A stretch of 43,965 nt of DNA from an uncultured Nitrosomonas sp. (GCA_902826115.1 CADEDO010000019.1:1-43965); one strand, 5' to 3'. Counted from the first letter of the stretch, positions 1 through 10,444 are shown. A program made the numbers and translations. Notes: generated by a model not told the origin, from the letters alone.

Positions 1-51
1 AAACAAAATATTAATAAATTCAATCAGCTAGTTATACTTTTTGAGTAAGCT

Positions 52-1512
52 CTATATATGCAAGGCACGCTTATCCACTCCTAGTGCAGCTTCGTGCAAC
101 ACTTCCGACAACGATGGATGCGCGTGAACAATACAGGCGATATCCTGGCTACTAGCTGAAAATTTCATAGCCATTACTGCTTCCGAAATAAGTTCTGAAA
201 CATGAGGGCCTATCATATGAATTCCCAGCACACGATCAGTGTCCTCATCCGCTAGTACTTTAATAAATCCACTAGTTTCACCCATCGCACGCGCACGACC
301 ATTAGCAATAAAAGGAAACTGCCCTACTTTATAAGCAATACCAGCAGCTCTTAATTCTTGCTCATTCTTTCCTACCCAGGCAATCTCCGGAGATGTATAA
401 ATAACCCAAGGTATTGTATTGAAATTGATCGCTTCATTTTCATTGGATTGATTCTTTTCCTGATGCATAATCATTTCAGCAACCGCCACTCCTTCTTCTG
501 ATGCCTTATGCGCAAGCATGGGACCTCGCACGACATCGCCTACGGCATAGACATTGGTTAAGTTGGTACGACAATACTGATCAACTACAATAAATCCCCG
601 TTCATCTAATAATAAACCGTTATCTTCGACACCCAAGCCCGTAGTATTGGGAACGCGGCCAATAGCAACGATTAGTTTATCAATTTCTAAGGTTTGTGCC
701 TGATTGCCGGAATCGCTGTAGTTCACAACTACTGTTTTCTCTGAGGCCTGAATGGATTTAATGCTGATACCGGTATGAATTTTTAAACCGGGCTCTTTAG
801 TAAAAATATTTCTGGCCTCCTTAGCTACTTGCTCATCCACTGCCATCAGAAAATCCGGCATTGCTTCAAGAATAGTTACCTCAGCTCCTAGCCTCCGCCA
901 TACGCTGCCCATTTCCAGGCCAATAACACCCGCACCAATCACACCTAGTCGTTTGGGCACTTCAGTTAATGCTAATGCACCAGAATTATCCAGAATCATT
1001 TCATTATCTATCGGCGCAAAACCCAGTGGACGTGGATTTGATCCTGTCGCCAAAATAACATGCTTTGCTTGAATGGTTTCGGTTGTACCATTATCGGACA
1101 CATTAATTATCCAAGTATCTGCAGATAATTCACGCTTCAACAACGTTCCTTTACCATGGATTGACTTGACTTTATTTTTTTTAAATAATGAAGCGATACC
1201 AGCTGTGAAAGTGTTCACTATCTTGTCTTTTCGAGCAATCATGACAGGCACATCTGCAGATACGTTGTCTACCATGACTCCATGGTGAGAGAATTTATAT
1301 TTTGCTTGATAATAATTTTCTGAAGATTCCAACAAGGCTTTTGATGGAATACATCCCACATTTAAGCAAGTGCCTCCTAAGCTTGCTTTACCTTTGATAT
1401 TTTTCCATTCATCGATACAAACGGTATTCATGCCAAGTTGCGCACAGCGAATAGCGGCAACATACCCTCCTGGTCCTGCACCAATAATTGCTACGTCATA
1501 TGACTCCGACAT
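52..1512 (-). CDS. lpd: Dihydrolipoyl dehydrogenase (E3)
   Basis: FAD-dependent E3 subunit that reoxidises the dihydrolipoyl arm of 2-oxoacid dehydrogenase complexes using NAD+, in the cytoplasm. Visible: N-terminal FAD-binding GAGPGG at residues 11-16; the redox disulfide in GGTCLNVGCIPSK (C49 and C54); a second dinucleotide fold around GVIGAGVIGLEMG; a third segment TNVYAVGDV; and the C-terminal HAHPSLSEVLHEA catalytic His-Glu region. The length, 486 residues, is normal. The short insert before the active-site cysteines (DEWKNIKGKAS) resembles the E3 that usually sits in sucAB-lpd operons of betaproteobacteria. Here it lies 82 bases after nagZ, about 21 kb from sucB. A partner role with SucAB is inferred, because no other E3 is in the window. 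Family identification is secure. Confidence 0.97.
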   Translation of the reverse strand: MSESYDVAIIGAGPGGYVAAIRCAQLGMNTVCIDEWKNIKGKASLGGTCLNVGCIPSKALLESSENYYQAKYKFSHHGVMVDNVSADVPVMIARKDKIVNTFTAGIASLFKKNKVKSIHGKGTLLKRELSADTWIINVSDNGTTETIQAKHVILATGSNPRPLGFAPIDNEMILDNSGALALTEVPKRLGVIGAGVIGLEMGSVWRRLGAEVTILEAMPDFLMAVDEQVAKEARNIFTKEPGLKIHTGISIKSIQASEKTVVVNYSDSGNQAQTLEIDKLIVAIGRVPNTTGLGVEDNGLLLDERGFIVVDQYCRTNLTNVYAVGDVVRGPMLAHKASEEGVAVAEMIMHQEKNQSNENEAINFNTIPWVIYTSPEIAWVGKNEQELRAAGIAYKVGQFPFIANGRARAMGETSGFIKVLADEDTDRVLGIHMIGPHVSELISEAVMAMKFSASSQDIACIVHAHPSLSEVLHEAALGVDKRALHI

Positions 1513-1594
1513 GAATAATCCCTATATATAAATAATGTCTATAAATTAATTTTAAACTCACGATCTTGCGCGCTTAAACTTTACAAGGTCGAAT

Positions 1595-2647
1595 TTACTG
1601 TAATGGCAAATGCAGATTCTCACATCCAATACTGCCTATTTCGCGAACGGCTTGTACGTAATCGGCATTCTCGCGTAATTTTGTCATTGATCCGAAATTA
1701 TTTCTAGCATGCATTCGCGCTAGGCGGGAAAGACTCGTTGCCGACATCTCCCATTGCAACTGACTCAATAGTGCGTCGACACCTTGGGGATTATTACAGA
1801 CTAGCACCATATCGCACCCCGCGTTGAGTGCAGTCCTTGCACGCATTATTATCGATTCAAGGTAGTCTGCAGCCCCCCGCATGCTTAAATCATCACTAAA
1901 GATGCAGCCTTCAAATTGCATTTCAGCACGCAAAATCTTCTGTAGCCAAGTAGAGGAAAAACCAGCAGGATTTTGATCGATGTTTGGATAGATGACATGT
2001 GCCGGCATTATCCCGGCTAATCCATAGTCAATCATTTTTTGAAAAGGGCGCAAATCATTCAGCTCAATATCGGCATAGGGTCGATGATCAATGGATATCG
2101 CATGATGAGAATCGGTTTGGATATAGCCGTGACCTGGAAAATGCTTTCCTATTGCCAACATCCCACCCTTTCTCAGACCGAGCATCAGTTGGTGTGCAAG
2201 CTCCGAGATGACATCGGGATCATGGTGAAAAGCACGATCACCAATAACGCAGCTTTGTCCATAATCAATATCAAGCACTGGAGTAAAACTAAAATCAACG
2301 CCACAAGCGTTTAATTCTGATGCCAATACATAACCAAGTTGTTTGGCAAAATGACGTGCTCGCGTGGGTTGCTTATCCCAAATTTTACCCAATTCACGCA
2401 TAGCAGGTAATTTTGTAAAATCTTTCTGGAAACGCTGAATACGCCCGCCTTCATGATCAACCGCAATAAGTAGATGTGGATTCCGTAAAGCATGAATTTC
2501 ACGCGTAAGCTCAGCTAACTGGTGGCTATTTGAATAGTTTCTGGTGAAGAGTATGACCCCACCAGTGAGTGGGTGCAAAAGCTTCCTTCTATCATATTCA
2601 GTCAGTTGTGTGCCTTCGATATCGAGCATGACCGGCCCAAGTGACAT
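1595..2647 (-). CDS. nagZ: Beta-N-acetylhexosaminidase, muropeptide recycling
   Basis: Cytoplasmic glycoside hydrolase family 3 enzyme that removes N-acetylglucosamine from 1,6-anhydro-muropeptides during cell-wall recycling. Visible: [13 protein letters not shown] near residues 61-73, the family signature KHFPGHG at 168-174 followed by the catalytic loop with D179 and H181, and the nucleophile region FSDDLSM at 250-256. The length of 350 residues fits the short single-domain NagZ type of Gram-negative bacteria, and no signal peptide is seen. It starts 2 bases after the acpS stop codon, so the two are probably co-translated in the era-pdxJ-acpS-nagZ unit. This is the usual betaproteobacterial neighbourhood. 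Confidence 0.96.
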   Translation of the reverse strand: MSLGPVMLDIEGTQLTEYDRRKLLHPLTGGVILFTRNYSNSHQLAELTREIHALRNPHLLIAVDHEGGRIQRFQKDFTKLPAMRELGKIWDKQPTRARHFAKQLGYVLASELNACGVDFSFTPVLDIDYGQSCVIGDRAFHHDPDVISELAHQLMLGLRKGGMLAIGKHFPGHGYIQTDSHHAISIDHRPYADIELNDLRPFQKMIDYGLAGIMPAHVIYPNIDQNPAGFSSTWLQKILRAEMQFEGCIFSDDLSMRGAADYLESIIMRARTALNAGCDMVLVCNNPQGVDALLSQLQWEMSATSLSRLARMHARNNFGSMTKLRENADYVQAVREIGSIGCENLHLPLQ

Positions 2648-2649
2648 GA

Positions 2650-3027
2650 TTATTTCTCCAGAACAACAAAAGCACAGGCCATATTTATTTCGTCACTGAT
2701 AGAAAGATGATGTTGCGTGATTCCTTTATCGCTGATTAGTTGATTGAGATCAGGATGAAACTCGAAATAAGGCTTCCCCAAATTGTCATGGGTAATCGTA
2801 ATATAGCTTAAATTAACCGGATGACGTAAACCTGTGCCCATTGCCTTGGAAAGCGCTTCTTTAGCAGCGAAACGGCTGGCCAGAAACAAAATGGGTTTGC
2901 TGCTCTGATTGAATTCCAACCACTCGACATCAGTCAGAATCCGTCGTGCAAATCGCTCTCCAAAGCGCTCCAGCGATTGTGCGATGCGTGATGAATCGAC
3001 AATATCCGTGCCTATCCCATAAATCAT
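2650..3027 (-). CDS. acpS: Holo-[acyl-carrier-protein] synthase
   Basis: Transfers 4'-phosphopantetheine from CoA to the serine of acyl carrier protein, making it active for fatty acid synthesis. Visible: N-terminal [12 protein letters not shown], containing the metal-binding aspartate (D8), and [15 protein letters not shown], containing the catalytic glutamate; both are group I AcpS signatures. The length of 125 residues is typical. The ATG overlaps the pdxJ stop codon by 4 bases (ATGA), showing translational coupling, and the pdxJ-acpS pair is conserved across proteobacteria. Confidence 0.96.
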   Translation of the reverse strand: MIYGIGTDIVDSSRIAQSLERFGERFARRILTDVEWLEFNQSSKPILFLASRFAAKEALSKAMGTGLRHPVNLSYITITHDNLGKPYFEFHPDLNQLISDKGITQHHLSISDEINMACAFVVLEK

Positions 3028-3749
3028 TCACGCGCCTCAAGCATTAACAGTTTCATTTCTTGCACGGCTTGTTTAAAACCAACAAATATAGCCCGTGCAA
3101 CAATCGCATGACCGATATTTAGTTCGGAAATTTCATGAATAGCCGCAATTGATTGCACATTGCCATAATGCAATCCATGTCCGGCATTGACTTTTAAGCC
3201 AACATCCACGCCCATCGCAACGGCTTTCTGCACTGCCCCGAATTGTTTTGTTTGTTCGGCACCAGTAGGTGCATCCGCATAACCACCGGTATGTATCTCA
3301 ATAACGGGCGCACCTGCACGAGCTGCTGCATTGATTTGCAGAGGATCCGCATTGATGAAAAGTGAAACGCGTATCCCCGCTTCTCCCAGCTTATGGCAAG
3401 CGCGCTTTATCGAGTCAAAATGCTTCACGACATCGAGTCCGCCTTCTGTGGTTAACTCTTCACGCCTCTCAGGAACTAAGCAAATATCGTGTGGCTTAAT
3501 TTTAAGTGCAATATTGATCATTTCATCAGTTACCGCACTTTCAAGGTTCATTCTTGTAGTGAGACGCTCTCGTAAAATTTCAACATCTCTGTCTTGAATA
3601 TGACGGCGATCTTCACGCAAATGTAGTGTTATTGCATCAGCACCTGCCGATTCTGCGATCAGAGCTGCTTCAATGGGATCTGGATAGGTTGTTCCACGCG
3701 CCTGGCGCAAGGTTGCAACATGATCTATATTGACGCCTAATTCAATCAT
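3024..3749 (-). CDS. pdxJ: Pyridoxine 5'-phosphate synthase
   Basis: Condenses 1-deoxy-D-xylulose 5-phosphate with 3-amino-2-oxopropyl phosphate to form pyridoxine 5'-phosphate, the last ring-forming step of the DXP-dependent vitamin B6 pathway. Visible: the PdxJ N-terminus [18 protein letters not shown], the segment [12 protein letters not shown], the catalytic glutamate region [15 protein letters not shown], and C-terminal [11 protein letters not shown]. The ATG at 3749 was chosen (241 residues). The frame extends five codons to a TTG with no good ribosome site, whereas the ATG gives the standard family N-terminus and has a GGAA about 10 bases upstream. The gene lies 41 bases downstream of era; recO, which usually stands between them, is absent. 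Confidence 0.96.
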   Translation of the reverse strand: MIELGVNIDHVATLRQARGTTYPDPIEAALIAESAGADAITLHLREDRRHIQDRDVEILRERLTTRMNLESAVTDEMINIALKIKPHDICLVPERREELTTEGGLDVVKHFDSIKRACHKLGEAGIRVSLFINADPLQINAAARAGAPVIEIHTGGYADAPTGAEQTKQFGAVQKAVAMGVDVGLKVNAGHGLHYGNVQSIAAIHEISELNIGHAIVARAIFVGFKQAVQEMKLLMLEARE

Positions 3750-3790
3750 AATAATGTGTTCCAAGTAACCAGCAAAAAGTAATGTATAGC

Positions 3791-4684
3791 CTATTCATAT
3801 CCGAGATTTCTTAATACGCTTTCACTATCAGCCCAACCATTTTTTACTTTGACCCAAACTTCTAAATAGACCTTGTTCCCAAAGAATAACTCCATATCTT
3901 TGCGAGCCTGACTGGCGATTATCTTAAGCTTCTCCCCTTTTTTACCAATGATAATCGCTTTCTGATTGGGTCTATCAACCAAAATGGTGGCATATATTTT
4001 ATGCAAATTACCCTCTAATTTGAATTGATCGACAACAACACTGGTTGAATAGGGAATTTCATCACCAATTAAGCGGAATAATTTCTCACGAATAAATTCA
4101 CCAGCAATAAAACGCTCACTGCGATCAGTTATTTCTTCTTTATCATACAAAGGCTGATTGATTGGCAAGTAGGCACGAATAGAACTCAATAGTTCATTGA
4201 GTTGAGTTCTGTGCATCGCACTAACAGGTATTATGGCTTTAAATTCAAATACTTCAGAAATCTTGGCCAAGAAAGGAAGCATTTGATTCTTATCTGCCAA
4301 TTGATCAATCTTATTAATTACCAAGAAAATCGGTACATTCTTCGGCAGTATATTCAGCACGAGCCGATCACGTTGATCAAAATGCATGGCTTCAATGACA
4401 AACAAAATAACATCCACGTCTTGTATGCTTTGTGTCACTACGCGATTCATCGAAGCATTTAAACGGTTTGTATATTGTGTTTGAAAACCAGGCGTATCCA
4501 CAAAGATAAATTGGCTATGTTCATCTGTGAGAATGCCATTGATTCGGAAACGGGTAGTCTGTGCTTTTCTGGACGTAATGCTGATTTTTTGCTGAAGCAG
4601 TTTATTCAACAATGTTGATTTGCCAACATTGGGCCGACCAATAATTGCAATGTAGCCAGTGCGAAAATCGTTATCAACAGTCAT
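3791..4684 (-). CDS. era: GTPase Era, 30S ribosome assembly
   Basis: Ras-like GTPase that binds the 3' end of 16S rRNA through a KH domain and checks small-subunit maturation at the inner face of the membrane. Visible: G1 GRPNVGKST near residues 16-24; the switch region with [10 protein letters not shown]3 DTPGF; G4 NKID; G5-like VSAM; and a C-terminal KH domain containing [21 protein letters not shown]. The length of 297 residues is typical. It follows rnc by 57 bases, the conserved rnc-era pairing. The downstream gene is pdxJ instead of the expected recO. Confidence 0.97.
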   Translation of the reverse strand: MTVDNDFRTGYIAIIGRPNVGKSTLLNKLLQQKISITSRKAQTTRFRINGILTDEHSQFIFVDTPGFQTQYTNRLNASMNRVVTQSIQDVDVILFVIEAMHFDQRDRLVLNILPKNVPIFLVINKIDQLADKNQMLPFLAKISEVFEFKAIIPVSAMHRTQLNELLSSIRAYLPINQPLYDKEEITDRSERFIAGEFIREKLFRLIGDEIPYSTSVVVDQFKLEGNLHKIYATILVDRPNQKAIIIGKKGEKLKIIASQARKDMELFFGNKVYLEVWVKVKNGWADSESVLRNLGYE

Positions 4685-4741
4685 TCTGGCAAATCATCTG
4701 CTAAAAAAATCATTAAAATCATATGTTGTATTTATACAATA

Positions 4742-5449
4742 TCAGTGGTGTGGACAGGCTTCTTCATAAGCTAGTTTCGCGGCAGCTTGCTCGGCTCTCC
4801 GGCGGCTGGTACCTTCGCCTATGGTTCGAATATTAAATGTCGGAATGATACATTCCACTTTGAATTTTTGTTTGTGTGCCTTTCCGGTTGTCATCACTAC
4901 AAGATATTCAGGAAGCGCTAATTTCTGGCTTTGGAGAAATTCTTGCAACAACGTCTTGGGATCTTTACCTTGAGTGTTAAGATCTACTCTTTCCATCATA
5001 GGTTTATAGAGTTTCGCAACCACTTTCTCAGCTTGCACATAAGTACTATCCAAGTAAATGGCTCCTAAGACAGCTTCCAATGCATCCGCCAATATTGACG
5101 GGCGATGATAACCACCGCTCCTTATTTCACCTTCACCTAATTTAATAATTTTATCCATCTGCAGACTTAGTGCTAACTCAGATAATGCTCGCTGATTGAC
5201 AAAATTAGCACGTAACCGAGAAAGATGTCCTTCAGGTAAATCCGGGAAGAATTTGTAAATTAGCCCTGCGATTGCGCAGTTCAATATTGCATCTCCTAGA
5301 AACTCCAGGCGCTCATTATGAGGTGTACTATGACTGCGGTGAGTCAGTGCTTCCCGCAGCAATTCCGATTGTGAGAAATAATAGCCTAACCGATTACAAA
5401 ATGTTTCGAGTAATAATTGATCATTACTTTGAATATCTTCATTTGACAT
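4742..5449 (-). CDS. rnc: Ribonuclease III
   Basis: Double-strand-specific endoribonuclease that matures rRNA and trims structured mRNAs. Visible: the signature NERLEFLGDAIL at residues 45-56 with metal ligands E49 and D53; a second acidic pair in LADALEAVLGAIYLD with D122 and E125; and a C-terminal dsRNA-binding domain (DPKTLLQEFLQSQKLALPEY to RRRAEQAAAKLAYEEA). The spacing of the catalytic residues matches E. coli RNase III (D45 and E117 there). The length is 235 residues. It lies between a DUF4845 gene (11 bases upstream) and era. Confidence 0.97.
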   Translation of the reverse strand: MSNEDIQSNDQLLLETFCNRLGYYFSQSELLREALTHRSHSTPHNERLEFLGDAILNCAIAGLIYKFFPDLPEGHLSRLRANFVNQRALSELALSLQMDKIIKLGEGEIRSGGYHRPSILADALEAVLGAIYLDSTYVQAEKVVAKLYKPMMERVDLNTQGKDPKTLLQEFLQSQKLALPEYLVVMTTGKAHKQKFKVECIIPTFNIRTIGEGTSRRRAEQAAAKLAYEEACPHH

Positions 5450-5460
5450 AGCTCTGTTTA

Positions 5461-5829
5461 TTAGTCGCTGATCGCTTCAAAATCAATATTCAGAGATATA
5501 TTTTCGACAAGTGGTATCTTAGCAGTATATTTTGCGCTCAAAATGATACGGTTATTTTCTTTATTGATCTTAATATCCTGTCCACTAATGGATTTGATAC
5601 TATCGACTTGGGCGCGTTTACTAAACGATAATCTTATTTGATTCAGATCAGCCTGCTGTAAATTAGGGTCTTGCGCAATGACAGTTAAATTTTTCTTAAT
5701 AGCGGTATATTCAAGATAGACAGGCACAAGCCTCAAACCAAAAATTGCTACCAGAATCAATATCACTGAAGTAATCAATAAGCCCGACAAACTGATGCCT
5801 CTTTGTTTGTACACTGTCGTCTGATTCAT
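5461..5829 (-). CDS. DUF4845 family membrane-anchored protein
   Basis: Small protein of unknown function that is conserved between lepB and rnc in beta- and gammaproteobacteria. It has one N-terminal membrane segment (GLLITSVILILVAIFGLRLV), then about 85 residues predicted to face the periplasm, with alternating beta-like stretches (NRIILSAKYTAKIPLVENIS). The longest frame begins at a TTG at 5847, but the ATG at 5829 is preceded by AGAGG at ideal distance and is preferred (122 residues). The short gaps of 28 bases to lepB and 11 to rnc place it in the same transcription unit. Family assignment comes from position and topology; no role is proposed. Confidence 0.85.
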   Translation of the reverse strand: MNQTTVYKQRGISLSGLLITSVILILVAIFGLRLVPVYLEYTAIKKNLTVIAQDPNLQQADLNQIRLSFSKRAQVDSIKSISGQDIKINKENNRIILSAKYTAKIPLVENISLNIDFEAISD

Positions 5830-5857
5830 AAGTCCTCTCAAGAACAAACTTTAATCA

Positions 5858-6661
5858 TTATTGAATGGATAGCCCTATACGATTGAAGTCTCGGAAATTC
5901 CACCATATCATAAAAGCTTTGCCTACAATATTCTTTTCTGGAACGAATCCCCAGTAGCGACTATCGCTACTGCTATCGCGATTATCGCCCAGCGTAAAGT
6001 AGTTGCCCGCGGGTACTTCACAAGTAAATCCTGTACGGTGATATTTACAATTTTCTCTGAATTCAAATTGCCTTACATTTGCAAATTGTATTCCCTTAAC
6101 ATCCTGATTAATAAGAATAGAATGACTCTCTTGATTCAAATACTCTGAGTATCGATCTGAATAGATATAACCAAACCCAGATTCAACATACTTATAATCT
6201 CCTTCATACTCGGTTCTTATTGCCTCGCCATTAACAATCAATTGCTTATTATGATAAGTAATAGTATCGCCGGGTAATCCGACTATCCGCTTTATATAAT
6301 CAATTGATGGATCTTCTGGGTAACGAAACACTAATACATCGCCGCGTTTGGGCTCATTAATGTCCAAGATTTTTTTGTTGATAACCGGCAATCTAATACC
6401 GTAGGTATACTTATTTACCAGAATAAAGTCACCGACTAATAGCGTCGGAATCATTGAACCAGAGGGTATTTTAAATGGTTCGATGACAAAAGAGCGCAAA
6501 CTGAAAACAATCAGTATGATCGGAAAAAAACTCTTGGGATACTCAACCCACCAAGGTTCGCTCTCATCAGCAGCGCGTTTTTTCTTCCAGACAATAGCAT
6601 CTAATAACCAGATGCCGCCAGTAATTATCAGAAGTATGAATAAGATCAAAGGAAAATTCAT
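5858..6661 (-). CDS. lepB: Signal peptidase I
   Basis: Membrane serine protease that cleaves Sec and Tat signal peptides on the periplasmic face. Visible: an N-terminal membrane segment (residues 3-20), a second hydrophobic segment (about 43-58), the catalytic serine in PSGSM (S69), the general-base lysine in YIKRIVGLPGD (K124), and box E GDNRDSSSDSRYWG. The 55-residue Ser-Lys spacing equals that of E. coli LepB. The length of 267 residues is typical of betaproteobacteria. It lies 106 bases downstream of lepA, the conserved lepA-lepB arrangement. It likely processes the several signal-peptide proteins encoded in this window. Confidence 0.97.
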   Translation of the reverse strand: MNFPLILFILLIITGGIWLLDAIVWKKKRAADESEPWWVEYPKSFFPIILIVFSLRSFVIEPFKIPSGSMIPTLLVGDFILVNKYTYGIRLPVINKKILDINEPKRGDVLVFRYPEDPSIDYIKRIVGLPGDTITYHNKQLIVNGEAIRTEYEGDYKYVESGFGYIYSDRYSEYLNQESHSILINQDVKGIQFANVRQFEFRENCKYHRTGFTCEVPAGNYFTLGDNRDSSSDSRYWGFVPEKNIVGKAFMIWWNFRDFNRIGLSIQ

Positions 6662-6767
6662 TTCATTTCCTTTAATACAAAACTAGAGTTAAATTGTAAT
6701 TCATTATAGTTATATTTACCTAAACTCACCGCATTGCTCGATGAATGAGTTTTACTTTTACTAATCA

Positions 6768-8561
6768 TTATTTATTGTCAACCTGCAAAATAGCCAGAAA
6801 TGCCTCTTGTGGAATTTCAACATTACCGACTCTTTTCATTCTTTTCTTTCCCGCCTTTTGTTTTTCCAATAGCTTTCTTTTACGTGAGATGTCACCGCCA
6901 TAACACTTTGCCAACACGTTCTTGCGCAACGCTTTGACGCTCTCCCTAGCAATAATATGCGCTCCAATGGCTGCTTGAACGGCAATATCAAACATTTGGC
7001 GTGGAATCAACTGACGCATTCTTTGTACCAGTTCCCGTCCACGATATTGGCTATTGCTTCGATGAATGATCAAGGACAATGCATCTACTTTATCGCCATT
7101 GATTAATATATCCAACTTCACCAAATCAGAAGCGCGAAATTCTTTAAACTCATAATCCAACGAGGCATAACCACGACTGGTCGATTTAAGCCGATCAAAA
7201 AAATCCATGACGACTTCGTTTAGCGGCATTTCATAAGTAAGCATTACTTGCTTACCCAAATATTGCATATTGGTTTGCGTGCCGCGCTTACTGACACACA
7301 ATGTAATCACCGCTCCCACATATTCCTCAGGTACTAAAATTGTCGAGGTGATAATAGGTTCACGAATCTCTTCAATTTTAGACAAATCGGGAATTTTTGA
7401 TGGATTCTCAATTTCGATCATTGTGCCATCGCGCATCAGTATTTGATAGACCACTGTAGGCGCAGTAGTAATCAAATCCATATCATATTCTCGCTCTAGC
7501 CGCTCTTGAACAATATCCATATGAAGCAAGCCGAGAAAGCCACAACGGAACCCAAATCCGAGTGCTTGAGATACTTCTGGTTCAAAATGTAGAGAGGAAT
7601 CATTCAGTTTCAACTTCTCTAACGCTGATCGTAATGCATCATACTGATTCGATTCAACCGGATATAAACCAGCGAATACCTGCGGTTTTATTTCTTTAAA
7701 GCCTTGCAAAGGCGCTTCTGCTGGCTGGCTGGCTAATGTAACAGTATCACCCACTTTTGCAGCATCGAGTTCTTTGATACCAGATATGATAAAACCCACT
7801 TCACCCGCGCTCAATGATTCCCGATTGGCTGATTTTGGTACAAATACACCAACTTGTTCACATAACTGCACTGCTTTACTGGCCATTAACAAAATTTTGT
7901 TCCCGGGCTTTAAAGTTCCATCCATTACCCTGACCAAAATAACAACACCCACATAATTATCAAACCAGGAATCAATGATAAGCGCTTTTAGAGGTGCGCT
8001 TGGATCTCCCTTAGGTGCAGGGATTCTTGCGATCAATGCCTCTAATACATCTTCAACACCTTGCCCGGTTTTGGCGCTCACTCTCACGGCATCATGCGCA
8101 TCTATTCCAATTACTTCTTCGATATTGCTGATAACACGCTCTGGGTCAGCGGCAGGCAAATCAATTTTGTTTAAAACCGGAATGACTTCAACACCCTGCT
8201 CAATCGCGGTATAGCAATTTGCAACTGTTTGCGCTTCAACACCTTGAGATGCGTCAACCACTAATAGCGCACCTTCACAGGCAGCGAGCGAGCGAGAAAC
8301 TTCATAAGAAAAATCAACATGCCCCGGTGTATCAATCAAATTCAATAGATAAGTTTCACCATTCCTTGCTTTATATTGTAAAGCTGCGGTTTGCGCTTTA
8401 ATGGTAATACCTCTTTCACGTTCCAAGTCCATGGAATCTAATACTTGCTCCTCCATTTCACGGTCCGATAGGCCACCACACAAATGGATAATACGATCTG
8501 CTAGCGTTGATTTGCCATGATCGATGTGGGCAATAATGGAGAAATTACGAATATGCTGCAT
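6768..8561 (-). CDS. lepA: Elongation factor 4 (LepA)
   Basis: Ribosome-associated translational GTPase implicated in back-translocation and ribosome biogenesis under stress. Visible: G1 AHIDHGKST near residues 10-18, ERGITIKAQ switch [19 protein letters not shown], a domain II, the EF-G-like domain III/V core ([19 protein letters not shown]), and the LepA-specific C-terminal domain ending in [22 protein letters not shown]. The length is 597 residues, the usual size. It is translated downstream of the glutaredoxin-like gene and upstream of lepB. Confidence 0.98.
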   Translation of the reverse strand: MQHIRNFSIIAHIDHGKSTLADRIIHLCGGLSDREMEEQVLDSMDLERERGITIKAQTAALQYKARNGETYLLNLIDTPGHVDFSYEVSRSLAACEGALLVVDASQGVEAQTVANCYTAIEQGVEVIPVLNKIDLPAADPERVISNIEEVIGIDAHDAVRVSAKTGQGVEDVLEALIARIPAPKGDPSAPLKALIIDSWFDNYVGVVILVRVMDGTLKPGNKILLMASKAVQLCEQVGVFVPKSANRESLSAGEVGFIISGIKELDAAKVGDTVTLASQPAEAPLQGFKEIKPQVFAGLYPVESNQYDALRSALEKLKLNDSSLHFEPEVSQALGFGFRCGFLGLLHMDIVQERLEREYDMDLITTAPTVVYQILMRDGTMIEIENPSKIPDLSKIEEIREPIITSTILVPEEYVGAVITLCVSKRGTQTNMQYLGKQVMLTYEMPLNEVVMDFFDRLKSTSRGYASLDYEFKEFRASDLVKLDILINGDKVDALSLIIHRSNSQYRGRELVQRMRQLIPRQMFDIAVQAAIGAHIIARESVKALRKNVLAKCYGGDISRKRKLLEKQKAGKKRMKRVGNVEIPQEAFLAILQVDNK

Positions 8562-8666
8562 CAGGTTATGAAATATAAAAAATAACTACACCAATAAATT
8601 GGAAAATAGCCAGTGAACCAGGCCGGAAACTAAAATATTGAAATGACGATTAAAGAAGGCGGCATT

Positions 8667-8960
8667 CTAACGAATTTTAGCAAGATAATCATCAAAAGCA
8701 GCCAAATCAAGAAAATAATGACAGATTTCCTGTTCCTGATGATTTGTCAGAGACACTAAAACTGGAATTTTTTCTCCATACAAGGCAACGAGTTCAGGAC
8801 TAGAATCGATATCAATGACTTGGAAATCAAAAGATACTTGCTCTTGTAAATTTTTAAGAGCAAGTATCATGTTTTGACAAAGATGACATTCTTCACGGCC
8901 ATATACTACAAATCTTTTTGTATGCTCTGAAGCCGAGTTACTTGGATTAGTTTTTGTCAT
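8667..8960 (-). CDS. Glutaredoxin-like (DUF836) thiol protein
   Basis: Small thioredoxin-fold protein of 97 residues with the CxxC motif CHLC in VYGREECHLCQNM, followed by FQVIDIDSSPELVALYGEKIPVL, where the cis-proline (IPVL) is typical of glutaredoxin folds. There is no signal peptide, so it is probably cytoplasmic. The frame opens at a TTG (8966), but the ATG at 8960 is the more likely start. Either start overlaps the end of the mucD gene by 14-20 bases, so the two are coupled. A glutaredoxin-like gene between mucD and lepA recurs in betaproteobacteria; the substrate is unknown. Confidence 0.85.
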   Translation of the reverse strand: MTKTNPSNSASEHTKRFVVYGREECHLCQNMILALKNLQEQVSFDFQVIDIDSSPELVALYGEKIPVLVSLTNHQEQEICHYFLDLAAFDDYLAKIR

Positions 8961-10368
8961 CGTCAATGAGTTTCATCGTAATAAAGGTAGTGAAATCCCC
9001 TCTTTTAATGAGCAATGCGATATTTTTTCCACTCTTAACTTCATTGAGTAACTCATTAAACTGCGCAATGCTTTTCACATCTTTACTATTTAATCCCAAA
9101 ATAATATCTCCGATACGCACTCCCGAGCGACTGGCAATACCGGGTTGTATGTCCTCAACCAGCAGCCCATTCGTAATATCCAGTTGTTTTTTCTGCTCGG
9201 CGGAGATTTCACTTAGTGCCAAACCAAGACGATTAGACGTATCTGTTTTCTTGCCTTGCTTAAATTTTCGCTGCTCTGATGTGTCATCAGAAGGAGTTTC
9301 TCCAATTTCGATCTTAATGTCTTTTAAAACACTATCTCGCCATACTTGAATAACTACTTTTGTGCCTGGCTTGGTATTGCCAACGATTCGCGGCAAATCG
9401 GCCGATGTTGCAATCTCTTTCTCACCGAATTTCAATATGATATCACGTGGCTTAATCCCAGCCTTATCAGCTGGACCACCTTTTTCAACCGAAACCACCA
9501 ATGCTCCGTTATTGCCTGTCAAGCCAAAGGATTCGGCCAGTTCTTTAGTGACCTCTTGAATCATTACACCAATTCTTCCACGATTTACTTTACCACTAAT
9601 TTTTAATTGATCCGCAATTTCAGTAGCCACGTTGATCGGTATCGCAAATGATAGTCCCATAAAACCGCCCGTTCGACTGTAAATCTGCGAATTAATGCCG
9701 ACAACCTCTCCCTTCATATTAAACAACGGTCCACCCGAATTACCCGGATTAATTGCCACGTCCGTCTGAATAAAAGGAACGTAATTTTCTTGCGCCAGAG
9801 AGCGCCCTTTTGCACTCACTATGCCAGCAGTGACACTGTGTTCGAAACCGAAAGGCGAACCAATGGCAATCACCCATTCACCCACTTTGAGGTGTTCTGG
9901 ATTACCCTGAGTAACTTTTGGTAAATCCGTGGCTTTAATCTTGATTAACGCAATATCAGTTTTTCGATCGGTCCCTATCACTTCCGCTACAAACTCACGT
10001 TTGTCGTTCAATTTAACGGTAATTTCATCGGCAGTCTCAACCACATGAGCATTCGTGAGAATATAACCATCCGAACTGATAATAAACCCCGATCCTAAAG
10101 ACCTGGGTTCCGATTTCCTCGGAGCAGGAAATGGTTGCATGTGGCGTTTAAAGAAATCATAAAAAGGCGAATTCTCAGGAATTCCAGGGAAATTAGGTAT
10201 TTCGGGAATATTCTGATTATTCTGTGTATTTATGGTTTGCACAGCACTGATATTAACTACTGCCGCTCCATGTTTTTCAACCAAACCCGTAAAATCCGGC
10301 AATTCATTGGCCTGTGCAAAAGCAATTGATGATGTTAAAAGTAGTGCGACAAATATAATCTGATACAT
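8947..10368 (-). CDS. mucD: Periplasmic serine protease MucD/DegP (Do family)
   Basis: HtrA-type protease/chaperone that degrades misfolded periplasmic proteins. Visible: a signal peptide (MYQIIFVALLLTSSIAFA, cut near residue 18-20), the trypsin-like triad H108 (TNAHVV), D138 (KTDIAL) and S211 (NPGNSGGPL), then two PDZ domains (about 250-340, with GPADKAGIKPRDIILKFG, and 375-465, with GIASRSGVRIGDIILGLN). The length of 473 residues matches MucD. It follows rpoE-mucA-mucB, the envelope-stress regulon. A 256-base gap separates it from mucB, leaving room for its own promoter (see 10445-10471). Confidence 0.96.
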   Translation of the reverse strand: MYQIIFVALLLTSSIAFAQANELPDFTGLVEKHGAAVVNISAVQTINTQNNQNIPEIPNFPGIPENSPFYDFFKRHMQPFPAPRKSEPRSLGSGFIISSDGYILTNAHVVETADEITVKLNDKREFVAEVIGTDRKTDIALIKIKATDLPKVTQGNPEHLKVGEWVIAIGSPFGFEHSVTAGIVSAKGRSLAQENYVPFIQTDVAINPGNSGGPLFNMKGEVVGINSQIYSRTGGFMGLSFAIPINVATEIADQLKISGKVNRGRIGVMIQEVTKELAESFGLTGNNGALVVSVEKGGPADKAGIKPRDIILKFGEKEIATSADLPRIVGNTKPGTKVVIQVWRDSVLKDIKIEIGETPSDDTSEQRKFKQGKKTDTSNRLGLALSEISAEQKKQLDITNGLLVEDIQPGIASRSGVRIGDIILGLNSKDVKSIAQFNELLNEVKSGKNIALLIKRGDFTTFITMKLIDDDKN

Positions 10369-10444
10369 AATTCCTATCCTTACTATAAACCTTAATAAAT
10401 AACTAATATTTTACATATTGTTTGCAAATCAATCTGAGAGCACG

